Shown: piece by piece, positions 1-5,143 of the stretch | How the letters are laid out: every line of letters starts with the position of its first letter | How positions within the stretch are numbered: the stretch's first letter is position 1 | Assembly: GCA_018969165.1 (NCBI GenBank) | Contig: JAGWYX010000336.1 | Coordinates: 1-5,405 of the forward strand | Length of the DNA stretch: 5,405 nucleotides | Direction of reading: 5' to 3' | Source of the DNA: Verrucomicrobiota bacterium | GTDB taxonomy: Bacteria > Verrucomicrobiota > Verrucomicrobiia > Limisphaerales > JAGWYX01 | Notes under the pieces: model-generated | What the model was told of the DNA's origin: nothing | What the model saw: only the letters and a program-made list of their open reading frames with translations | The model's database searches: none | Made by a program: the position numbers and the translations under genes

Positions 1-2950
1 CCTTGGTAATCGTTTCGTCCAGGTTCAATAATACGCGCGCCACGACAGTGTAAGCGGCCAGTTGGGTCGGGGTCGCGCCGGCTGGCAGGCCGGTTGGCGG
101 TTCGTTGTTGCCGCTGGCCAGCTCGAGGGGGTTGACCCAACCATCGGCGATGTGGCGCTCCTCCTTGCCCAACAACGTCAGCAGGTCCCGCTGTTCGCCG
201 GCGCTCGGCCGCCGCGCCAGCACGCGGCGGAAGGCGTACTCGATCCGGTCCAGGTCAGTGTGGCCGCCCTCGGCCAAGGTCCGGCGTGCCAGGGCCCGGG
301 CGCACGCGACGAACTCGGGTTCGTTGAGCGAGACCAGGGCCTGCAGCGGCGTGTTCGAGCGCATACGGCGCACGCACGAGAAGTCACCGTTGGGCGCGTC
401 GAAGGTCTGGAGCATCGGGTAAGGGACGGAGCGGAATTTGAAGATATAGAGGCTGCGCCGGTAGCGCTCAGGCCCCTGCTCGACGGTCCAGGCTTTCGGG
501 CCGTAGCTGGCGGGCGGCTGAAACAGAAAATCCGGCGCGGGGGGATAGATGCTGCGACCGCCGATCTCGGGGTTGAGCAGGCCGCTGGCGGCCAGTGCAA
601 TGTCGCGCACGATCTCGGCCTCGACGCGGAACCGCGGGCCGCGGGCCAACCATCGGTTGTACGGGTCCCTGGCGTAAAGCGCGGGCGACATGCGGGAGGA
701 CTGGCGGTAGGTCGCCGAGTTGACGATGAGGCGATGAATATGTTTGATGCTCCAGCCCGAGCCCATGAACTCGCACGCCAGCCAATCGAGCAATTCGGGG
801 TGCGAGGGGGGGTCACAGCGCATGCCGAAATCCTCGGGGGTATCGACGAGGCCGATGCCAAAGTATTCCTGCCAGACCCGGTTCACGAAGGCGCGCGCGG
901 TCGTCGGTGAGCGGCGGTCCACGAGCCATTTGGCCAGCGTCAGGCGCGAGCCGTCGGTGCCGGGCGGCAGCGGATGCAGAAACGCCGGCACCCCGAAGCT
1001 GACTTCCGTGGTGGGCTTGAGCCAGTCCCCGCGTTTGAGCACGTGGGTGACGCGCAGTTCGTCATTGGGCCCGCGGCCGTGGCGCGCGACCAGGGCGAGC
1101 GTCGGAGTGCCCTCCGGCCATTGCCGCCACAGGGCCTCGATGCGGGCATTCACCTCGCTGAACTCGGGCACGGTCGTGCGCCAGTAACTGAACACGGTCG
1201 CCCTCTGCGCCGGCGTGCGCCGCTCGCGCGGGATGCTAAAAATGTCGCGTACCGCGGCCGGGAGCGGATCGGCGACGACGTTGGTGGCGTCGGTGACACT
1301 GAGTCGGAACCGGCCGAGGTTATGGTTCTGGTTGTCGTCGGAGTTCCAGCCGCCGTGGTTCTGTTCGAGGTAGAAGTCCAAGACCACCCCGTTGGTGAAC
1401 GCCAGCGGCCGATCGGGCAGGAACACGGCCTTGCGCGGCTGGTTGCGCCGGCCGGGGCCGGCATCGATGCCCCAGGCGGTGTCCTCGCTGCCGTCGATGG
1501 CGAACGCGACCGGCCCGTAAACACGTCGCTGATCGGTCTTATCGTAGAACTCCGGTTCGAGTGGCTTCTCCGGATTGCTGTAGTCGGCGGTGGCCTGGAC
1601 GAACTTGACTTTGAGCTTGCGGGTGGGGTTGTGGCGATCGACCGCCTCGACCCTGAACTCGCTCAGGGCGGCCATGCCCTTGAGCGAGCGGCCGGGGCCG
1701 CCGCACGGGAGGTTTGGATCGGTCAATTGCTCGAGCCGGAACGCCCCGATGAACGGCAGGTTGTTGGTGCCTCGGAAATGGGCGGTCCACTTGGTCGGGG
1801 CATAGCTGGCGGCGCGGATCGAGCCGTCGTCGTAGTAATAATAGCGCTCGCCGTTGTCGCCCGCGTTGACGCCGCGCACGACGGTCCAGTGCGGCTGGTC
1901 GTTTTTGACGGTGTCCTCCCACTGGTCCATGCGTTGCTGCCAATCGGGGGAACGGTGCCGCAGGCCGGCTTCGAGGTCGCCGATCTGGCGGGTGAGGTTG
2001 GCGACCTGCATCTGTTGCTTGACGGAGTAGGCCACCAGCGAGCCCTCCTGGTCGTTGTTCAGAAAGGCGAACAACCGGTAATACTCCTCTTGTGTCAGGG
2101 GATCGTATTTGTGGTTGTGGCACTGGGCGCACTGGATCGTCAACCCCAGGATGCTCTTGCCGATGCAGTCCATCCGGTCGATCAACCCTTCCATCCGGAA
2201 CTGCTCCGGGTCCACGCCGCCTTCCTCATTCAACATGGCGTTGCGGAGAAACCCCGTGGCGACCCGATCGTCCTGGGTCGGGTGCGGCAATTGGTCGCCG
2301 GCGATCTGGTCGATGACAAATTGGTCATACGGCAAGTCGCGGTTCAAGGCCGTGATCACCCAGTCGCGGTAGGCCCAAATGAACCGCGGCTTGTCTTTCT
2401 CGAAACCATCCGAGTCGGCGTAGCGCGCGGCATCGAGCCAGTGCCGGCCCCAGCATTCGCCGTAGTGCGGCGAACTCAACAGGCGCTCGACCTGGCGCGC
2501 GTAGGCGTCCGGCGATCGGTCCGCCAAAAAGGCGTCCACCTCTTCGACCGTCGGCGGGAGCCCGATCAAGTCCAGGCTGAGCCGGCGGAGCAGCGTCACG
2601 CGGTCGGCCCTCGGCGAGGGCTGGAGCTGTTCCCGCTCCAGGCGCGCCAGCACGAAGCGGTCAACCGGTGTCCGCACCCAGGCCGAATCCCTGACGGCGG
2701 GAATCTCCGGCCGCACCGGCGCTTTGAACGCCCAATGCTCGCGCCACGCGGCCGAATTTGTCGTGGCGATTGCCGCTGAAGCCGAGCCGGCTGTCCAAGC
2801 CAGCGCGGTGCCAATCACCCAGATCAGCCCCAACCAGCGACCGGCCCTGAAATCTGAATGCCGAAATCCAAAATCCGAAATCCACAAGCTGCCGCCGCCC
2901 CGCCAGGCACGGACGCGGCGCGGTTGCGGAACTAAAAGGACGCGGTGCAT
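1..2950 (-). CDS. Secreted DUF1549/DUF1553 (PSCyt2-PSD1) protein, 3' end cut by window edge
   Basis: The minus strand is open for 983 codons from ATG 2950 to the left edge, with an in-frame TAG four codons upstream of the ATG. Residues about 39-60 form a hydrophobic export signal ending in small residues (AGSASAA), so the protein is probably exported. The PSCyt2/DUF1549 domain spans about 95-300 and includes LLRRLSLDLIGLPPT and the haem-c-type motif CAQCH (274-278), followed by HKYDPLTQEEYY. Residues about 308-331 look helical or coiled-coil. About 355-560 is a linker that seems discoidin/galactose-binding-like (FIGAFRLEQL from 400, AIDGSEDTAW 484-493). The PSD1/DUF1553 domain starts near 668 (SRLTLAKWL), with FVNRVWQEYFG, SHPELLDWL and NSATYRQSS, and reaches LLNLDETITK at the edge. 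Family members usually end there, so only a few residues are missing. The usual N-terminal PSCyt1 cytochrome domain is absent. The molecular function of the family is unsettled; roles in polymer or glycan breakdown are suspected from genomic context. A heptamer repeat encodes residues about 23-34. Confidence 0.93.
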   Translation of the reverse strand, partial: MHRVLLVPQPRRVRAWRGGGSLWISDFGFRHSDFRAGRWLGLIWVIGTALAWTAGSASAAIATTNSAAWREHWAFKAPVRPEIPAVRDSAWVRTPVDRFVLARLEREQLQPSPRADRVTLLRRLSLDLIGLPPTVEEVDAFLADRSPDAYARQVERLLSSPHYGECWGRHWLDAARYADSDGFEKDKPRFIWAYRDWVITALNRDLPYDQFVIDQIAGDQLPHPTQDDRVATGFLRNAMLNEEGGVDPEQFRMEGLIDRMDCIGKSILGLTIQCAQCHNHKYDPLTQEEYYRLFAFLNNDQEGSLVAYSVKQQMQVANLTRQIGDLEAGLRHRSPDWQQRMDQWEDTVKNDQPHWTVVRGVNAGDNGERYYYYDDGSIRAASYAPTKWTAHFRGTNNLPFIGAFRLEQLTDPNLPCGGPGRSLKGMAALSEFRVEAVDRHNPTRKLKVKFVQATADYSNPEKPLEPEFYDKTDQRRVYGPVAFAIDGSEDTAWGIDAGPGRRNQPRKAVFLPDRPLAFTNGVVLDFYLEQNHGGWNSDDNQNHNLGRFRLSVTDATNVVADPLPAAVRDIFSIPRERRTPAQRATVFSYWRTTVPEFSEVNARIEALWRQWPEGTPTLALVARHGRGPNDELRVTHVLKRGDWLKPTTEVSFGVPAFLHPLPPGTDGSRLTLAKWLVDRRSPTTARAFVNRVWQEYFGIGLVDTPEDFGMRCDPPSHPELLDWLACEFMGSGWSIKHIHRLIVNSATYRQSSRMSPALYARDPYNRWLARGPRFRVEAEIVRDIALAASGLLNPEIGGRSIYPPAPDFLFQPPASYGPKAWTVEQGPERYRRSLYIFKFRSVPYPMLQTFDAPNGDFSCVRRMRSNTPLQALVSLNEPEFVACARALARRTLAEGGHTDLDRIEYAFRRVLARRPSAGEQRDLLTLLGKEERHIADGWVNPLELASGNNEPPTGLPAGATPTQLAAYTVVARVLLNLDETITK
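2849..2883. repeat. Heptamer tandem repeat (GAAATCC)x5, degenerate
   Basis: Five contiguous 7-bp units are visible: GAAATCT, GAATGCC, GAAATCC, AAAATCC, GAAATCC. The array is AT-richer than its surroundings and lies inside the 5' coding part of the DUF1549/DUF1553 gene, where it is read on the minus strand as SDFGFRHSDF. Read on the plus strand it gives the NPKSE-type peptide. I recall this peptide as a recurring spurious motif in predicted proteins of environmental Verrucomicrobiota and related phyla, so this is probably a dispersed genomic repeat and not a protein motif. Thirty-five bases is not a multiple of three, so a change of one unit would shift the frame between ATG 2950 and the signal peptide. 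Confidence 0.8.
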
Positions 2951-2956
2951 GAGATT

Positions 2957-2985
2957 ACTCTAGCGAGGCGCGCCTCCGACCTCAA
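2957..2985 (-). promoter_or_regulatory. Candidate sigma-70-like promoter for the DUF1549/DUF1553 gene, with a palindromic spacer
   Basis: On the minus strand, TTGAGG (2985-2980, 4 of 6 to TTGACA) is followed by exactly 17 bases and then TAGAGT (2962-2957, 4 of 6 to TATAAT). A start about 7 bases past the -10 falls on position 2950, the A of the ATG, so the transcript would be leaderless. This agrees with the lack of a good Shine-Dalgarno sequence before that ATG. The spacer contains the perfect 12-bp palindrome GAGGCGCGCCTC (2965-2976), which could be an operator. Each box is weak, so this is tentative. Confidence 0.3.
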
Positions 2986-3087
2986 GTCACCTTTGTCGTG
3001 CATCCTCGACGATTCTTTTCCTTCGTCCGTTTACTCCGCGCGTCTCGCTCCGCCGCCGATTTTCCGAATTTTGCTGTCGATTTCGGC

Positions 3088-3119
3088 GTCTGTTCAGGTA
3101 AGACTCGCGACCAACAGAC
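3088..3119. promoter_or_regulatory. Inverted repeat GTCTGTT-N18-AACAGAC upstream of the oxidoreductase
   Basis: GTCTGTT (3088-3094) and AACAGAC (3113-3119) are perfect 7-bp inverted halves separated by 18 bases, ending 28 bases before the oxidoreductase start codon. It could be a regulator binding site or a stem-loop in the 5' leader. An inverted repeat of this length with a long spacer can also arise by chance in a region of this size. Confidence 0.3.
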
Positions 3120-3136
3120 CCGAACGTCTTGAACCC

Positions 3137-3140
3137 AGGA
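3137..3140 (+). promoter_or_regulatory. Ribosome binding site (AGGA) of the oxidoreductase gene
   Basis: AGGA lies 7 bases before ATG 3148, at standard Shine-Dalgarno spacing. It fixes the start so that the twin-arginine motif is at residues 10-11. Of the three coding starts in the window, this is the only one with a clear ribosome binding site. Confidence 0.65.
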
Positions 3141-3147
3141 CCTGTCT

Positions 3148-4509
3148 ATGCATTACTCATCCCAGTCCATTTCCCGGCGCAAATTCCTCGGCGGAGCCGG
3201 CGCCGCCGTGGCCACGGTCATGATCGCCCCCCGTTGCGTCGTTTCCGGCAGCGGCCAGACCGCGCCCGGGGATAAACTCAACATCGCCTGCATCGGCGTC
3301 GGCGGCCGCGGCCACGACGATCTCATGGGCGTCCGCAGCCAGAATATCGTCGGGTTGTGTGACGTGGACGAGCCGCGCCTGAACAAGGCGGCCGGCGAGT
3401 TCCCCCAAGCCAAGACGTTCCGGGATTTCCGCAAGATGCTCGACGAGCTGGACAAGTCGATCGACGCCGTCGTCGTGGGCACCCCCGATCACACCCACGC
3501 CGTGGCGGCCATCGCGGCGATCCAGCGCCGCAAGCAGGTCTATTGCGAGAAACCCCTGGCGCACTCGATCCACGAGGTCCGCGCCCTGGAGCAGGCCGCG
3601 CGCGACTACAACGTCGTCACCCAGCTCGGCAACCAGGGGCATTCCTTCGACTCGATCCGCACCTTCTGCGAGTGGATTTGGGACGGAGCCATTGGCCAGG
3701 TCCACACGATTCATTGCGGCACCGACGCCCACAACTCGTGGCTTGACCAGCTCGCCAAGCTCAATGAACGCTTCGAGGTCCCCGCCTCGCTCGATTGGGA
3801 CCTGTGGCTCGGCCCGGCCCAGTTCCGGCCCTACAACCCGATCTATGAACCGGGACGGTGGCGCGGTTGGACCCCCTTCGGTTCCGGCTCGATTGGCGAC
3901 TGGGTCTGCCACGTCGTGGACCCGGTGTTCTGGGCCCTGGACCTGGGCGCCCCCTCGTCCATCCAGGCCGAGGCTAAGAATTATGATCCAAAAAAGGACG
4001 CCTTGACCTACCCGGCCGGCGTGGTCGTGACCTTCGAATTCCCCGCGCGCGGCCAGCGCGGCCCCGTCAAGCTGGTCTGGCACGACGGCACCGAGGCCAT
4101 CCCGCGGCCGCCGGACATGGACCCCGACGACAAACCGCCGGGCACCGGCGCGGTGGTCATGGGCGACAAGGGGACGATTGTCTATGGCTCGCACGGGGCG
4201 CGCCAGGTCCGGATCATCCCTGACGCGAAGATGCAGGCCTACCAGCGGCCGGCCAAGACCCTGCCGCGGGTCAAAGGGGGCAACCATCACGAGGACTGGT
4301 TGCGGGCCATCCGCACCGGCACCAAGGCCGGTTCGGACTTTGCCGATTATGGCGGGCCGCTCACCGAGCTTGCCATGCTGGGCATCATCGCCACCAAACT
4401 GCTCGGTCAGAAACTCGAATGGGACGGACCGGCCTGCCGCTTCACCAACCCCCGCGAGGCCAATCACCTGATCAACCCGCCCCCGTTCCGCCACGGCTGG
4501 ACGCTGTAG
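3148..4509 (+). CDS. Tat-exported Gfo/Idh/MocA family oxidoreductase
   Basis: This is a 453-residue NAD(P)-dependent oxidoreductase of the Gfo/Idh/MocA family, which acts on sugars, inositols and related polyols; the substrate cannot be told. The N-terminus carries a twin-arginine signal (SRRKFLGG, residues 9-16, then an Ala-rich stretch to about 37), implying export of the folded, cofactor-loaded protein. The Rossmann domain follows, with the dinucleotide-binding loop GVGGRG (50-55) after the first strand, the acidic end of strand two (CDVDEPR, 71-77), TPDHTHA (112-118) and the family motif EKP (134-136), whose lysine is usually catalytic. In the C-terminal domain GSIGDWVCHVVD (247-258) supplies the usual Asp and His (D251, H255). 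GGNHHEDWLRAIRTG (377-391) is typical of the bacterial C-terminal part. Length is normal and no lesion is seen. It is transcribed divergently from the DUF1549/DUF1553 gene and may be co-regulated with it. Confidence 0.95.
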   Translation: MHYSSQSISRRKFLGGAGAAVATVMIAPRCVVSGSGQTAPGDKLNIACIGVGGRGHDDLMGVRSQNIVGLCDVDEPRLNKAAGEFPQAKTFRDFRKMLDELDKSIDAVVVGTPDHTHAVAAIAAIQRRKQVYCEKPLAHSIHEVRALEQAARDYNVVTQLGNQGHSFDSIRTFCEWIWDGAIGQVHTIHCGTDAHNSWLDQLAKLNERFEVPASLDWDLWLGPAQFRPYNPIYEPGRWRGWTPFGSGSIGDWVCHVVDPVFWALDLGAPSSIQAEAKNYDPKKDALTYPAGVVVTFEFPARGQRGPVKLVWHDGTEAIPRPPDMDPDDKPPGTGAVVMGDKGTIVYGSHGARQVRIIPDAKMQAYQRPAKTLPRVKGGNHHEDWLRAIRTGTKAGSDFADYGGPLTELAMLGIIATKLLGQKLEWDGPACRFTNPREANHLINPPPFRHGWTL

Positions 4510-4542
4510 AAGCGAGTGGTGACACCGGCGAGTCCCGCCGTT

Positions 4543-4572
4543 CGTAACCGCGGGTTTTAACCTGCGGCTACG
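4543..4572 (+). terminator. Strong stem-loop downstream of the oxidoreductase (possible terminator, no T tract)
   Basis: A 30-base near-perfect inverted repeat starts 33 bases after the oxidoreductase stop. CCGCGGGTT (4548-4556) pairs with AACCTGCGG (4559-4567) with one G-T wobble, and beyond an A-C mismatch CGTA (4543-4546) pairs with TACG (4569-4572). The loop is T-rich. No run of T follows the stem, so it is not a textbook intrinsic terminator; it may block 3' exonucleases or simply be a member of the repeat family next to it. Confidence 0.5.
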
Positions 4573-4580
4573 GCCCGCCT

Positions 4581-4737
4581 GCACCTTCCAGGTGTCTCGT
4601 AACCGTTGACGCGGGGCAGCCTTCCAGGCTGCCGGTGGGAGCGGCTTCCAGCCGCGAGGCTTGGTTGGTTGGTTTCATCACTTCAAAAAACTCGGGCAGG
4701 ACGCCCGAAGAACCGGCAGGTGGGAAGCCTACCCTGC
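4581..4737. repeat. Array of short hairpins, three sharing a CT-TCC-AG core
   Basis: Three hairpins share a TCC loop closed by CT/AG: CACCT-TCC-AGGTG (4582-4594, extended by a G-T pair), GGCAGCCT-TCC-AGGCTGCC (4615-4633) and GCGGCT-TCC-AGCCGC (4641-4655). Their outer stems differ but stay self-complementary. Two further stem-loops follow: TCGGGC-N5-GCCCGA (4692-4708) and an imperfect one at 4716-4737 (GCAGG/CCTGC outer stem) with a GGAAGCC core in the opposite orientation. The 9-mer TCGTAACCG occurs at 4542-4550 and again at 4597-4605, and a TTGG triplet repeat is at 4661-4672. I see no gene here. It resembles dispersed palindromic intergenic repeats of the REP type. Confidence 0.75.
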
Positions 4738-4766
4738 AGGCCCGCCTGAGCCGCCGCGATTTCTCA

Positions 4767-4795
4767 TTGCCATACATAACACATCAATGTATCAT
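4767..4795 (+). promoter_or_regulatory. Strong sigma-70-like promoter of the padR-type gene
   Basis: TTGCCA (4767-4772, 5 of 6 to TTGACA) and TATCAT (4790-4795, 5 of 6 to TATAAT) are separated by exactly 17 bases. Initiation about 7 bases past the -10 would fall near A4802 or A4803, only 2-3 bases before ATG 4805, giving a leaderless or nearly leaderless mRNA. This is the best promoter match in the window, and it excludes ATG 4787 as the start for this transcript because it lies upstream of the predicted start point. Confidence 0.6.
4772..4792. promoter_or_regulatory. Candidate PadR operator ATACAT-N9-ATGTAT
   Basis: Perfect 6-bp inverted halves, ATACAT (4772-4777) and ATGTAT (4787-4792), fill the spacer between the -35 and -10 boxes and touch both. 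A tighter palindrome ACAT-CA-ATGT (4781-4790) overlaps it. Characterised PadR proteins commonly bind inverted repeats containing ATGT and ACAT and repress their own operon, so autorepression is a natural reading. The binding itself is inferred. Confidence 0.5.
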
Positions 4796-4804
4796 CAAGC
4801 CAAC

Positions 4805-5143
4805 ATGATTTCCAAAGACCTGGTCGCCGCTTCTTCGAAGCCGCTGATCCTGTCCATCCTCGCCCAGGGCGAGAGCTACGGCTACGCGATCATCCAGCGC
4901 GTGCGCGAGTTGTCCGGCGAACAGCTCGAATGGACCGACGGCATGCTCTACCCGGTGCTGCACCGGCTCGAGCGGGATGGCCTGGTCACGGCCGAGTGGA
5001 AGGGGGCCGACACCGGGCGCGAGCGCAAGTATTACCGGCTGAGTCAGCCTGGCCGGCGCGCGTTGGCAGCGGAGAAAAACCAGTGGCTGACCGTGCATAA
5101 TACGCTGAACAAATTATGGAAGCTCAAACCCCATTCAGCCTGA
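4805..5143 (+). CDS. PadR-family winged-helix transcriptional regulator
   Basis: This is a 112-residue cytoplasmic DNA-binding protein, about the usual length for a short PadR protein. The opening MISKDLVAASSKPLILSILA and ESYGYAII (23-30) form the first helices. GMLYPVLHRLERDGLV (46-61) is the diagnostic helix-turn-helix recognition segment, and RERKYYRLSQPGRRAL (72-87) is the wing. The rest (about 88-108) is a helix that normally dimerises. ATG 4805 was chosen over ATG 4787 (six residues longer) and over a TTG at 4661 because the family N-terminus begins here and because the predicted promoter and operator cover 4767-4795. No clear Shine-Dalgarno sequence is present. The next frame starts inside its 3' end, an arrangement typical of PadR-controlled transporter operons. 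The effector is unknown. Confidence 0.93.
   Translation: MISKDLVAASSKPLILSILAQGESYGYAIIQRVRELSGEQLEWTDGMLYPVLHRLERDGLVTAEWKGADTGRERKYYRLSQPGRRALAAEKNQWLTVHNTLNKLWKLKPHSA

Larger units (their letters stand above)
2951..3147. other. Divergent intergenic region
   Basis: These 197 bases separate two divergently transcribed genes and must hold both their promoters. The left end has the weak minus-strand promoter and palindrome, and the right end has an inverted repeat and the ribosome binding site of the oxidoreductase. For the plus-strand gene I see only a poor promoter candidate (TCGACG 3006-3011, 18 bases, TTTACT 3030-3035), which I would not rely on. No small gene with a plausible start and composition is evident here. 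Confidence 0.6.

Noticed and set aside
178..861. 227-codon minus-strand frame
   Set aside because: It is in a different frame from the intact DUF1549/DUF1553 reading frame on the same strand. Its Ser/Arg/Pro-rich translation is a frame shadow.
62..910. 282-codon plus-strand frame
   Set aside because: Antisense shadow of the DUF1553 domain; no motif and no start context.
974..2779. 601-codon open frame on the plus strand
   Set aside because: It lies antisense to the DUF1549/DUF1553 gene, whose minus-strand frame has clear family motifs throughout. The plus-strand translation has no recognisable domain and the Ala/Gly/Val/Arg-rich composition typical of a GC-rich shadow.
3006..3035. Plus-strand promoter for the oxidoreductase (TCGACG / TTTACT, 18-bp spacing)
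   Set aside because: Both boxes match only 4 of 6 and the start would leave a leader of about 105 bases; not better than chance in this region.
3157..4584. 475-codon open frame on the minus strand
   Set aside because: It is antisense to the Gfo/Idh/MocA gene, which has a ribosome binding site, signal peptide and all family motifs. The antisense translation is low-complexity and resembles no family I know.
4543..4737. CRISPR array
   Set aside because: The elements are hairpins of differing stem sequence and irregular spacing, with no constant direct repeat longer than 9 bases, no uniform spacers and no cas gene nearby.
4787..4804. ATG 4787 as start of the PadR-type regulator
   Set aside because: It lies within the candidate operator, just upstream of the -10 box, and would add six residues not typical of the family; ATG 4805 matches the family N-terminus.
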